The notes beneath the pieces were generated by a model. The model saw only the letters and a program-made list of their open reading frames with translations, searched no databases and had not been told where the DNA came from. A DNA stretch of 64,000 bases from Rhodoplanes serenus. GTDB taxonomy: Bacteria > Pseudomonadota > Alphaproteobacteria > Rhizobiales > Xanthobacteraceae. This document shows positions 8,846-17,456 of the stretch, one piece after another; positions within the stretch are counted from its first letter, which is position 1; every line of letters begins with the position of its first letter. The stretch spans positions 124,001 through 188,000 of the forward strand of contig WNKV01000009.1 of NCBI GenBank assembly GCA_009720755.1, written 5' to 3'. The translations under genes and the position numbers were made by a program.

Positions 8846-8880
8846 GGGGGACGGCGGGTCCGCCGCCGTCCCCCTTTTTT
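8846..8880 (+). terminator. Rho-independent terminator of degP
   Basis: A 12-bp perfect GC-rich stem (GGGGGACGGCGG pairing with CCGCCGTCCCCC) with a five-base loop is followed by six T residues. It lies 138 bases after the degP stop and before the response-regulator start, which separates the protease from the two-component operon. Confidence 0.88.
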
Positions 8881-8966
8881 CCGGACGGCCGGTCCCGCGT
8901 GGGTTTCCAGCGGCCCCGGTTGTCATTCCGTCGTCGTGTCGCTACTTCTCCGGACGGAGGCGAGTC

Positions 8967-9728
8967 ATGTCGCCCACCCTGCGTGTCCCGTCGTCGGCCG
9001 AGGCAATGCCCCGCGACGGGGAGGCCCCGGCGGACGGGAAGGTCCCCACCATGCGCCTGCTGGTCATCGAGGACGATCGGGACGCCGCCGACTATCTGGT
9101 CAAGGCGCTGCGCGAAGTCGGCCATGTCGCCGATCACGCGGCCGACGGCGAGGAGGGCCTGTCGCTCGCCGAGCACGAGTCCTACGACGTGCTGATCGTC
9201 GATCGCATGCTGCCCAAGCGCGACGGCCTCTCGGTGATCGGTGCGCTGCGCGCCAAGGGCATCACGGTGCCGGCGTTGATCCTGTCGGCGCTCGGCGCCG
9301 TCGACGATCGCGTCAAGGGTCTGCGGGCCGGCGGCGACGACTACCTCGCCAAGCCCTATTCGTTCGCCGAGCTGCTCGCCCGCGTCGAGGTGCTGGCGCG
9401 CCGCCACGGCGGCCGCGAGGAGACCGCCTATCGGGTCGGCGATCTGGAGCTCGACCGCCTCTCCCACCGGGTGACCCGCGGCAAGGAAGAGATCGTGCTT
9501 CAGCCGCGCGAGTTCCGCCTGCTCGAATACTTGATGAAGCATGCCGGCCAGGTGGTGACCCGCACCATGCTGCTGGAGAACGTCTGGGACTATCACTTCG
9601 ACCCGCAGACCAACGTGATCGACGTCCACGTCTCGCGCCTGCGCGCCAAGATCGACAAGGGGTTCGCGCAGCCGCTTCTGCACACGGTGCGCGGGGCGGG
9701 GTACATGATCCGTGACGGCGCTCGCTAA
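8967..9728 (+). CDS. OmpR-family DNA-binding response regulator
   Basis: Two-component response regulator of 253 residues (225 if the inner Met at 9051 is used). The receiver domain reads LLVIEDDRDAADYLV, with the phosphoacceptor Asp in LIVDRMLPKRDG at about residue 79 and the conserved Lys in LAKPYSF. The winged-helix trans_reg_C domain follows (LQPREFRLLEYL, NVIDVHVSRLRAKID, VRGAGYMI). I chose 8967 because GGACGGAGGC precedes it at proper spacing; the inner ATG has no ribosome site. It overlaps the kinase gene by 17 bases, so both are one operon. Confidence 0.92.
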   Translation: MSPTLRVPSSAEAMPRDGEAPADGKVPTMRLLVIEDDRDAADYLVKALREVGHVADHAADGEEGLSLAEHESYDVLIVDRMLPKRDGLSVIGALRAKGITVPALILSALGAVDDRVKGLRAGGDDYLAKPYSFAELLARVEVLARRHGGREETAYRVGDLELDRLSHRVTRGKEEIVLQPREFRLLEYLMKHAGQVVTRTMLLENVWDYHFDPQTNVIDVHVSRLRAKIDKGFAQPLLHTVRGAGYMIRDGAR

Positions 9729-11154
9729 GCTGCTGCGGACCACGGCGTTCCGCCTGACGCTGGTCTATCTCCTGGTGGTGGCGCTGTTCGCCGCCTTTCT
9801 GCTCGGCTACTTCGCGCTCAACACGCGGCGGCTGATGAACGAGCAGATCGTCCGCACCGTCGACAGCGAGCTGGCCGAGCTGACCGGCCAGTACGAGGCC
9901 GCCGGCCTGCGCCGGCTAGTCTACATCGTCGAGAGCCGCGCCAATCAGCCGGGCTCCAGCCTCTATCTGGTCACCACCCCGAACGGCGCCGGCCTCGCCG
10001 GCAATGTGGCGTCGCTGGAGACCGGCGTCATCGAGCGCACCGGCTGGGTGGAGACCAGCTATCGCCGGCTGGAGGAGCCGGACGGCGGCGAGCACCGCGC
10101 GCTGGTGCGGGTCACCGCGCTGCCGGGCGGCTTCCGCCTCCTGGTCGGCCGCGATCTCGCCGAGCGCGAGCACCTGTTCCGCATCGTCGCCACCGCGGGC
10201 CGCTGGTCGGTGTTCATCGTGGTGGTGCTCGGCATCGCGGGCGGCGTCTTCGTCAGCCGGCGGGTGCTGCGCCGCATCGACGCGATGACCGACAAGGCCC
10301 GGGTCATCATGGCGGGCGATCTGTCGGGGCGGCTGCCGGTCGGCGGCTCGGGCGACGAGCTGGACCGGCTGGCGGCGAGCCTCAACACCATGCTGGAGCG
10401 CATCGAGACGCTGCTGCGCGGCCTCAAGGAGGTGACCGACAACGTCGCCCACGACCTCAAGACGCCGCTGACCCGGCTGCGCAACCGCAGCGAGGCGGCC
10501 CTGCGCAACGCCGCGAGCCCGGCCGACTACCGGCACGCGCTGGAGACCACGATCGAGGAGTCCGACGCCCTCATCCGCACCTTCGACGCCCTGCTGATGA
10601 TCGCGCGCGCCGAATCCGGCGAGCCGCGCGCCGGCATGGCGCCGGCCGACGCCGCCGCCATCGCCCGCGACGTCGGCGAGCTGTACGAGCCCTTGGCCGA
10701 GGAGCAGGGCCTCGCCCTGACGGTCGCGGCCGATGCGCCTGCGCCGATCGTCGCCAATCGCGAGCTGATCAGCCAGGCGCTCGCCAATCTCATCGACAAC
10801 GCCATCAAGTATGCGGCGGTGCCGGCGCGCCCCTCCGGGGCGCCGGCCGGCGCCCCCGTGGCCGCCGAGCAGCCCGAGCAGCCGCCCGCCGACGTCACCG
10901 TCTCCGCCGCCGTCGTGGGCGACCGGGTCGAGATCGCGGTCGCGGATCGTGGCCCCGGCATCGCCCCGGCCGACCGCGGGCGGGTGCTCGACCGCTTCGT
11001 CCGCCTGGAGCAGAGCCGGTCGCAGCCGGGCTCGGGCCTCGGATTGAGCCTTGCATCCGCCATCGCGCGGCTCCATGGAGGTGAGCTGCGACTCGAAGAC
11101 AACGCGCCGGGTCTCCGGGTCGTCCTGTCCTTGCCTCGGGCGGCGTCTGCCTGA
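9712..11154 (+). CDS. Membrane sensor histidine kinase of the OmpR-partner type
   Basis: A 480-residue kinase starting with GTG. Two transmembrane helices at about 16-36 and 165-182 enclose a periplasmic sensor domain of about 130 residues. A HAMP linker follows, then HisKA with the phosphorylated His247 (NVAHDLKTPLTRL) and the HATPase_c N, G1 and G2 boxes (NLIDNAIKYA, DRGPGIAP, GSGLGLSLASAI). A Pro/Ala-rich insertion interrupts the ATP-binding domain after the N box. Its position behind a Do protease suggests an envelope signal. The actual stimulus is unknown. Confidence 0.92.
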   Translation: MTALAKLLRTTAFRLTLVYLLVVALFAAFLLGYFALNTRRLMNEQIVRTVDSELAELTGQYEAAGLRRLVYIVESRANQPGSSLYLVTTPNGAGLAGNVASLETGVIERTGWVETSYRRLEEPDGGEHRALVRVTALPGGFRLLVGRDLAEREHLFRIVATAGRWSVFIVVVLGIAGGVFVSRRVLRRIDAMTDKARVIMAGDLSGRLPVGGSGDELDRLAASLNTMLERIETLLRGLKEVTDNVAHDLKTPLTRLRNRSEAALRNAASPADYRHALETTIEESDALIRTFDALLMIARAESGEPRAGMAPADAAAIARDVGELYEPLAEEQGLALTVAADAPAPIVANRELISQALANLIDNAIKYAAVPARPSGAPAGAPVAAEQPEQPPADVTVSAAVVGDRVEIAVADRGPGIAPADRGRVLDRFVRLEQSRSQPGSGLGLSLASAIARLHGGELRLEDNAPGLRVVLSLPRAASA

Positions 11155-11287
11155 CACGGAACGCCATCCGGCCGGATCGTCTTTTCCGCTCCGGTAACCT
11201 GTGTCTGGGCACGGTGCCGCGACGAGGCGGGTTCGCTGTCGCCGGACGTCGCTTCGGATCGGATCTCGTTCGAGAAGGAATGCCCCC

Positions 11288-14257
11288 GTGTCCCACCAGC
11301 CGGCTGCCATGGCCGCGGACCCGGTGCCCGCCACGCTCGCGCACCGGCTCGCCCGGGTGCCGCTGGTCGTCGATCCCGATGCCGCCCGCAAGGCGGTCGA
11401 CGACTGGCTCGCCGAAGCCGGGGAGGCGGGCGCCGCCATCACGGCGCTGGCCGCCGAGGCGCCGCGCGTCCGCCCGCTGCTGGAGGCGGTCGCCGACGGC
11501 TCGCCGTTCCTTTGGGAGCTGATGCGGAGCGACCCGGCCGGGCTGCTGAGGCTGCTCGGCAGCGATCCCGACCGGCACCTCACGGCCCGCCTGTCCGAGA
11601 CGTTCCGGGCCGCCAGCCACAGCCGTGACGATGCCGAGGTGATGCGGCTGCTGCGCCGCATGAAGGCGGAGGCGGCGCTGCTCATCGCGCTGGCCGACAT
11701 CGGCGGCGTCTGGGACCTCGGCCGGGTGACGCGGGCGCTCAGCGATCTCGCCGACGCCGCCGTGTGCGCCGCCGTCCGCTACCTGCTGCTCGGCGCCGTG
11801 CGGGCCGGCAAGCTGGTGCCGGCCGATCCCGACCATGTGGAGGAGCACTGCGGCTACGTGGTGTTCGCCATGGGCAAGATGGGAGCGCACGAGCTCAACT
11901 ATTCGAGCGACATCGACCTCATCGTGTTCTTCGATCCGCAGGCGCCGCTCGCCCCCGGGGTCGAGCCGGCCCAGCTCTTCGTGCGGCTGACCCGCACGCT
12001 GATCAAGCTGCTCCAGGAGCGCAACGGCGACGGCTACGTGTTCCGGGTGGATCTGCGGCTGCGGCCCGATCCGTCGTCCACCCAGGTGGCCGTCTCGGTG
12101 CCGGCGGCGCTCGACTACTACGAGAGCGTCGGCCAGAACTGGGAGCGCGCCGCCTTCATCAAGGCGCGGCCCTGCGCCGGCGACCTGGCCCTCGGCGGCC
12201 GCGTCCTCAAGGAGCTGACGCCGTTCGTCTGGCGCAAGTATCTCGATTTTGCGACGCTCGCCGACGTCCACGCGATGAAGCGCCAGATCCACGCCTACAA
12301 GGGCCACGGCGACATCGCGGTGGAGGGCCACAACGTCAAGCTCGGCCGCGGCGGCATCCGCGAGATCGAGTTCTTCGTGCAGACCCAGCAGCTCATCGCG
12401 GGCGGGCGCAATCCCGGCCTGCGCGGCCGCGAGACGCTGGCGATGCTCGACGCGCTCGCCGAGGGCCAGTGGATCGCCGCCGAGGCGGCGACCGAGCTGG
12501 CCTGCGCCTACGTGTTCCTGCGGGAGGTCGAGCACCGGCTCCAGATGGTCGCCGACGAGCAGACCCAGAGTCTGCCCGCCGATCGTCCGGCGCTCGAGCG
12601 CTTCGCCCGCTTCCTCGGCTACGAGAGCCGCGACGCCTTCGCCCAGGCGCTGCTCGCCCGCCTGGTGGTGGTGCAGCGCCACTACGCCGCGCTGTTCGAG
12701 GACGTGACGGCGCGCGCGGCCGACGAGCGCGGGCTTACGTTCCCAGCCGACCGCGACGACAAGGAGACGCTCGACAAGCTCGGCGCCATGGGGTTCCGGA
12801 CCCCGCTCGAAGTGTCGGCGACGGTGCGGCGCTGGCTGACCGGGTCGCCGCGCGGCGTGCGCGGCGAGACGGCGCGCAGCCACTTCGCGCTGCTGGTGCC
12901 GATGCTGCTCGACCAGCTCGCCCGCTCGGAAAATCCCGACGGCGCCGTGCTGGCCTTCGACCACTTCCTCTCCGGCCTGCACGGCGGCGGCCGGCTGTTC
13001 GCGCTGCTCAATCAGAACCCGGATCTGGTGGCGCTGGTCGGCCTGCTGCTCGGCACCGCGCCGCGCCTCGCCGACATCCTGGCGGCGCACCCGCAGGTGA
13101 TGGACCCGCTGATCGAGCCGGCCTTCTTCGGTGCGCTGCCGGACGCCGTCCAGCTCGACGCGGAGCTGACGCGCTCGCTCGCCCAGGCGCGATCCGACGA
13201 GGACTTCCTGGATCGCGTGCGGCTGTTCGGCCAGGAGCACATGTTCCTGATCGGCGCTCGCATCCTGTCCGGCACCGTCTCGGCCGTGCAGGCGGGCGAT
13301 GCCTTCGCGGGCCTCGCCGACGTGGTCATCAAGGCGCTGCACCGCTCGGTGGGCGACAGCTTCGCCGCGACCTACGGCCGCGTGGCCGGCGGCGAGAGCG
13401 CGGTGCTCGCCATGGGCAAGCTCGGCGGCCGCGAGATGACGGCGTCCTCGGATCTCGACCTGATCGTCGTCTACGACTTCGACGAAGACCATCCGGAATC
13501 GGACGGCGCCCGCACCCTCTACGGCGGTCAGTACTTCGCCCGCTTCACCCAGCGGCTGATCAACGCGCTGACCACCCAGACCAACCACGGCCGGCTCTAC
13601 GAGGTGGACATGCGGCTGCGGCCGTCGGGCCGCTCCGGCCCGGTGGCGACCTCGCTCGCCGCCTTCCGGGACTACCAGCGCAACGAGGCGTGGACCTGGG
13701 AGCACCTGGCGCTGACCCGCGCCCGGGTGGTGTCGGCCTCGCCGGCATTCGCCGCGAAAGTCGAGGCGGCGATCCGCGAGGTGCTGCGGCTGCCGCGCGA
13801 CGCCCGTGCGGTCGCCGGCGACGTCGTCGAGATGCGCCGCGCCATCGCCACCGAGAAGGGCGAAGGTGACCGCTGGAACCTGAAATACGTGGCCGGCGGC
13901 CTCGTCGACATCGAGTTCATCACCCAGTATCTCCAGCTCGTCCATGCCGCCACGACGCCGGCGATCCTCGACACCTCGACCATCCGGGTGCTGGAGAAGG
14001 CGGCGCGCCACGGGCTGCTGCCGGTCGAGGAGGCCGAGGTGCTGCGGCCGGCGGCGCGCCTCTACCACGACCTCACCCATGTGCTGCGGCTGTGCCTGGA
14101 CGGCCCGTTCGAGCCGTCCAAGGCGGGCGCCGGCCTTCTCGCCCTGCTCACCCGCGCGGCCGACGTGCCGAACTTCGCCAATCTCGAAGCCCATCTCGTC
14201 GACACCCAGGAGAAGGTGCGGGCGAGCTTCGTGCGGCTTCTCGGCGAAGCGCCGTAG
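11288..14257 (+). CDS. glnE: Bifunctional glutamine synthetase adenylyltransferase/deadenylase
   Basis: GlnE attaches and removes AMP on glutamine synthetase under control of PII proteins. The 989-residue protein has the expected duplicated nucleotidyltransferase layout. The first domain has its acidic metal-site motif SSDIDLIVFFD near residue 210 (deadenylylase), and the second has ASSDLDLIVVYD near 720 (adenylylase). The diagnostic REIEFFVQTQQL and DIEFITQYLQL segments follow each domain. I use GTG at 11288, preceded by AGAAGGA; the open frame extends 29 codons further upstream without family similarity. It follows the two-component pair in the same direction after a 133-base gap. Confidence 0.95.
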   Translation: MSHQPAAMAADPVPATLAHRLARVPLVVDPDAARKAVDDWLAEAGEAGAAITALAAEAPRVRPLLEAVADGSPFLWELMRSDPAGLLRLLGSDPDRHLTARLSETFRAASHSRDDAEVMRLLRRMKAEAALLIALADIGGVWDLGRVTRALSDLADAAVCAAVRYLLLGAVRAGKLVPADPDHVEEHCGYVVFAMGKMGAHELNYSSDIDLIVFFDPQAPLAPGVEPAQLFVRLTRTLIKLLQERNGDGYVFRVDLRLRPDPSSTQVAVSVPAALDYYESVGQNWERAAFIKARPCAGDLALGGRVLKELTPFVWRKYLDFATLADVHAMKRQIHAYKGHGDIAVEGHNVKLGRGGIREIEFFVQTQQLIAGGRNPGLRGRETLAMLDALAEGQWIAAEAATELACAYVFLREVEHRLQMVADEQTQSLPADRPALERFARFLGYESRDAFAQALLARLVVVQRHYAALFEDVTARAADERGLTFPADRDDKETLDKLGAMGFRTPLEVSATVRRWLTGSPRGVRGETARSHFALLVPMLLDQLARSENPDGAVLAFDHFLSGLHGGGRLFALLNQNPDLVALVGLLLGTAPRLADILAAHPQVMDPLIEPAFFGALPDAVQLDAELTRSLAQARSDEDFLDRVRLFGQEHMFLIGARILSGTVSAVQAGDAFAGLADVVIKALHRSVGDSFAATYGRVAGGESAVLAMGKLGGREMTASSDLDLIVVYDFDEDHPESDGARTLYGGQYFARFTQRLINALTTQTNHGRLYEVDMRLRPSGRSGPVATSLAAFRDYQRNEAWTWEHLALTRARVVSASPAFAAKVEAAIREVLRLPRDARAVAGDVVEMRRAIATEKGEGDRWNLKYVAGGLVDIEFITQYLQLVHAATTPAILDTSTIRVLEKAARHGLLPVEEAEVLRPAARLYHDLTHVLRLCLDGPFEPSKAGAGLLALLTRAADVPNFANLEAHLVDTQEKVRASFVRLLGEAP

Positions 14258-14557
14258 AGGCGTGACTCCCGGCGCCGTGGGTCTGATTAAAGTATTGAAA
14301 ATATATAGTCTTTTCATCACTGAATCGATTTCAGAAATTGACGACCAGAAATCGAAATGTAATCATTGGGCGACGCCACCCGGGTTCGGTCGTCGGCCGG
14401 CCCGAGCCAAGCCTTGTGCCAGACATCTTCGATTCGAAGCCGAGCAGCAGCAAAGACGTGGATTGCTGGACAAGCCGGGCTATGACCGAGCGAGCAATCC
14501 GACATTACCGCCATGGGTCGTGATGACGTCCGACGCTAGGAAATACGAGAGCTGACC
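14258..14557. other. Intergenic region before the toxin-antitoxin pair, with AT-rich island
   Basis: The 300 bases hold no gene. Positions 14286-14345 are a markedly AT-rich island (TTGAAAATATATAG and a TGAATCGATTTCA dyad), unlike the surrounding GC-rich DNA and a plausible promoter source. From 14406 to 14490 there is a degraded copy of the dispersed palindromic repeat. The antitoxin start has GAGAG as a modest ribosome site. Confidence 0.55.
14406..14490. repeat. Degenerate copy of dispersed palindromic repeat
   Basis: The segment matches, with scattered substitutions, the better conserved copy at 42814-42904: both contain GTGCC..(G/A)..CATC, CGAGCCGAGCAGC, CAAAGACGTGGAT and GGACAAGCC in the same order. 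The palindromic arms have decayed, so it probably no longer folds as a long hairpin. Confidence 0.65.
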
Positions 14558-14896
14558 ATGTCGACCGCAGTGAGCAGAATTCTCGATCGCCTGAGGGAGG
14601 ATGGGGGGCTCCAGGGTAAGGACATCGCCAACATCGTGGCCGTCTCTCCGGCGACCGTCTCGCGGTGGTCGAGCGGCAAGGCGATGCCGGACCTTCGGAC
14701 TCAGACAGTTATCGCCGAGCTCCGCTACGTGGTCGATCGGCTCGCCGATTTCTATACGCCGGACGAGACGCGACTTTGGCTGCATACCAAGCATCCGATG
14801 CTCGGCAACGAACGGGCGATCGACCTCATCAACAGCGGTCGGACCGAGCAGGTGCTGGCCGTCGTCGAGACCCTGGATTCGGGAGCCTACACCTGA
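14558..14896 (+). CDS. Antitoxin of the Xre/MbcA/ParS (DUF2384) family
   Basis: A 112-residue protein with an N-terminal helix-turn-helix (GLQGKDIANIVAVSPATVSRW, ending in SGKAMPD, about 16-45) and a C-terminal toxin-binding domain of the DUF2384 kind. In the latter, HPMLGNERAIDLI and GRTEQVLAVVETL match the family pattern (W/H-P-x-L-x-G...P/A-x-D-L-I). Such antitoxins neutralise RES-domain NAD-degrading toxins by direct contact and autoregulate through the HTH. The gene overlaps the toxin start in a TGATG junction, and the antitoxin-first order is typical. Confidence 0.88.
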   Translation: MSTAVSRILDRLREDGGLQGKDIANIVAVSPATVSRWSSGKAMPDLRTQTVIAELRYVVDRLADFYTPDETRLWLHTKHPMLGNERAIDLINSGRTEQVLAVVETLDSGAYT

Positions 14897-15453
14897 TGTC
14901 GGACGACGTCCGCCGGGCCCGTGATCTCGATCTCCTGGACGCCGTCGACGCCTTCGACCGAAAGCCGTTTGGCGGGGAGGTTTGGCGCGTCGTCCGGGAC
15001 GGGCGCGATCCAATTCTGGGCGCTCCGTCACACAGCCGCTGGTGCAACGGAATGTTCGACGTTCTCTATACGTCACTGGATCGCGAGGGCGCGGTCGCCG
15101 AGATCCATGCGCTCCTGTCACTCCAGCCGGTGTTCCCGTCGAAGACGCGCTGGTTTGTCCACAAGCTCCGGATTCACGCAACGCAGACCCTCGATCTCGC
15201 CGACCTCGCGACGCTGCGCCGCCTCGGTGTCGATACCGACCGCTGGTCCGAGCGCGAGTATGAGCGCACGCAGGAGATCGCGGACGCCGCCTACTTCCTC
15301 GGCTTCGACGGCCTGCTCGTGCCGAGCGCCCGTGCGGACTGTTCCAATCTGGTCCTGTTCACCGACCGCATCGCCCCGGGACAGATTGCCGTTGTCGAGA
15401 GCGCAGACGATCCAATCGACTGGAAGGCCCGGCGGCGTCATCCCCGCCGCTGA
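14896..15453 (+). CDS. RES-domain toxin (NAD+-degrading, type II TA)
   Basis: A 185-residue RES-family protein. The family's polar active-site residues appear in order: Arg31 (VWRVV), Arg48 in SRWCNG where relatives have GRWN, Tyr58 in VLYTS, Glu69 (AVAEIHALL) and Ser150 (CSNLVLF). Characterised RES toxins consume NAD+ by phosphorolysis or hydrolysis and are held off by the Xre/MbcA partner, encoded here with a four-or-fewer-base overlap. The cognate antitoxin and intact residues argue for a functional pair. It ends 27 bases before the convergent kup stop. Whether it acts in stress, phage defence or plasmid-like maintenance cannot be said. Confidence 0.9.
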   Translation: MSDDVRRARDLDLLDAVDAFDRKPFGGEVWRVVRDGRDPILGAPSHSRWCNGMFDVLYTSLDREGAVAEIHALLSLQPVFPSKTRWFVHKLRIHATQTLDLADLATLRRLGVDTDRWSEREYERTQEIADAAYFLGFDGLLVPSARADCSNLVLFTDRIAPGQIAVVESADDPIDWKARRRHPRR

Positions 15454-15480
15454 CGGCGTGCGACGTCGTCGCCGGAGCCG

Positions 15481-17355
15481 TCAGATCTCCACCTGCGTGC
15501 CCAGCTCGACCACCCGCTCGGGCGGGATGCGGAAGAAGTCGGTGGCGCTCACCGCATTGCGCATCATCCAGGCGAAGAACAGCTCCCGCCACACCGCCAT
15601 GCCGGGCGGCAGCCGCGGTAGCACGGTCTCGCGGCTGACGAAGAAGGTGGTGCGGTCCATGTCGAACATCAGGCCGTCGTGCTGGACGACGCGGAGCGCC
15701 GCCGGGATGTCGGGCCGCTCCATGAAGCCGTAGCGGATCAGGATGCGATAGAAGCCCTTGCCGAGATCCGACACGGTGGTGCGGTCGCTGTCCTCCACAT
15801 AGGGGATCTCGGTGGTCACCACGGTGGCCAGCACGTTGCGCTCGTGCAGAATCTGGTTGTGCTTGAGATTGTGCAGGAGCGCCGAGGGCACGCCCTCGGG
15901 CCGGCTGGTGAGGTAGACGGCGGTGTTCCTCACCCGCGGCACGCTCGGCTCCTTGATGCGCAGGAACTCGTCGATCGGCATGGTCTTGTCGGCCATCGCC
16001 TGGAGCAGCAGGGCGCGGCCGCGCTTCCACGTCGTCAGGGTGATGAACGAGGTCGCCGCGATGGCGAGCGCGAACCAGCCGCCCTGGCTGATCTTGAGCG
16101 CGTTGGAGGCGAGGAAGAGCGTGTCGACCAGGAGCAGCGTGCCGAGCAGTGGCGCCACCAGCCACAGCGACCATTTCCACACCTGCACCGCCACGAACGA
16201 GATCATGATGGTGCTGATGATCATGGTGCCGGCCACCGCGATGCCGTAGGCGGCGGCGAGATGGCTCGACGTCTGGAAGGCGAGCACCAGGCCGATCACC
16301 GCGAAGAACAGCGTCCAGTTGGTGAACGGCACGTAGATCTGGCCGGCCTCGCTCGACGAGGTGTGGCGGATCGCCATGCGCGGCAGGTAGCCGAGCTGCA
16401 CGGCCTGATGGGCGACCGAGAAGGCGCCCGAGATCACCGCCTGCGAGGCGATCACGGTCGCCGCGGTGGCGAGCCCGACCAGCGGCACCACGGCCCACTC
16501 GGGCGCGAGGCGATAGAACGGGTTCTCCAGGGTGGTCGGATCGTGGAGCAGCAGCGCCGCCTGGCCGAAATAGTTGAGCACCAGCGCCGGCAGCACCAGT
16601 CCGAACCAGGCGAGCCGGATCGGTACGCGGCCGAAATGGCCCATGTCGGCATACAGCGCTTCGCCGCCCGTCACCGCCAGGAACACGGCGCCGAGTGCGA
16701 GAAAGCTCTGCCACGGATGCTGGGCGATGAGGGCGGCCCCGTAGGCCGGGTTGAGCGCGGCGAGCACGCCCGGGTCGTGCAGGATGTTGATCACCCCGAG
16801 GAACGCCAGCACGGCGAACCACACGCACATCACCGGCCCGAACAGGCTGCCGATCGTCTCGGTGCCGCGACTCTGGAACCAGAACAGTCCGCACAGCACC
16901 GCGATGGTCACCGGGATGACGTAGCTCTGGAGCTCCGGCGCCACCACCTCCAGGCCCTCGACGGCACTGAGCACCGAGATGGCCGGGGTGATCATGCTGT
17001 CGCCGTAGAACAGCGCCGCCGCGAAGATGCCGAGCGCCGTCACCACCGGGGTCAGCCGTGAGCGCCTCGTGAGGTCGATGACGAGCGCCAGCAGCGCCAG
17101 GCTGCCGCCTTCGCCGCGGTTGTCGGCCCGCATGATGACGGCGACGTACTTGATCGTCACCAGCACCATGATGGTCCAGAACATCAGCGACACGACGCCG
17201 AGCACCGTCGCCGGCTCCACCGTGAGCGGCGCGCGACCCGCGAAGGTCTCCTTCATGGCGTAGAGGGGACTGGTGCCGATGTCGCCGAAGACGACGCCGA
17301 TGGCGCCGAGGATCAGCCCGTTGACGTTCTTCGACGCACTGCGGCCCGAGGGCAC
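15481..17355 (-). CDS. kup: Kup-family low-affinity potassium/proton symporter
   Basis: Inner-membrane K+ uptake protein of 624 residues, normal for the family. It opens with the Kup signature [17 protein letters not shown] at about 17-33 and has about 12 hydrophobic helices, including [13 protein letters not shown] and the segment around [12 protein letters not shown]-terminal cytoplasmic domain of about 170 residues follows. It is convergent with the RES toxin and lies 101 bases downstream of the PAS kinase gene on the same strand. Rhizobiales often carry several kup copies, so its individual role is open. Confidence 0.95.
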   Translation of the reverse strand: MPSGRSASKNVNGLILGAIGVVFGDIGTSPLYAMKETFAGRAPLTVEPATVLGVVSLMFWTIMVLVTIKYVAVIMRADNRGEGGSLALLALVIDLTRRSRLTPVVTALGIFAAALFYGDSMITPAISVLSAVEGLEVVAPELQSYVIPVTIAVLCGLFWFQSRGTETIGSLFGPVMCVWFAVLAFLGVINILHDPGVLAALNPAYGAALIAQHPWQSFLALGAVFLAVTGGEALYADMGHFGRVPIRLAWFGLVLPALVLNYFGQAALLLHDPTTLENPFYRLAPEWAVVPLVGLATAATVIASQAVISGAFSVAHQAVQLGYLPRMAIRHTSSSEAGQIYVPFTNWTLFFAVIGLVLAFQTSSHLAAAYGIAVAGTMIISTIMISFVAVQVWKWSLWLVAPLLGTLLLVDTLFLASNALKISQGGWFALAIAATSFITLTTWKRGRALLLQAMADKTMPIDEFLRIKEPSVPRVRNTAVYLTSRPEGVPSALLHNLKHNQILHERNVLATVVTTEIPYVEDSDRTTVSDLGKGFYRILIRYGFMERPDIPAALRVVQHDGLMFDMDRTTFFVSRETVLPRLPPGMAVWRELFFAWMMRNAVSATDFFRIPPERVVELGTQVEI

Positions 17356-17456
17356 GACGCCCTCCCGAGTTCGGACGGGCCGGACGACGACGGGTGGCCC
17401 GCGACAGGTCGGGCCACCTTAGGGTGGTGCGTGTTGCGGCGCAATAAGGGCAAGCC

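Noticed and set aside
10895-14320. Open reading frame of about 1,140 codons antisense to glnE
   Set aside because: It is rich in His/Arg/Gly/Glu with no recognisable domain and exactly mirrors glnE, which is conserved and complete. Long antisense frames are expected at this GC content.
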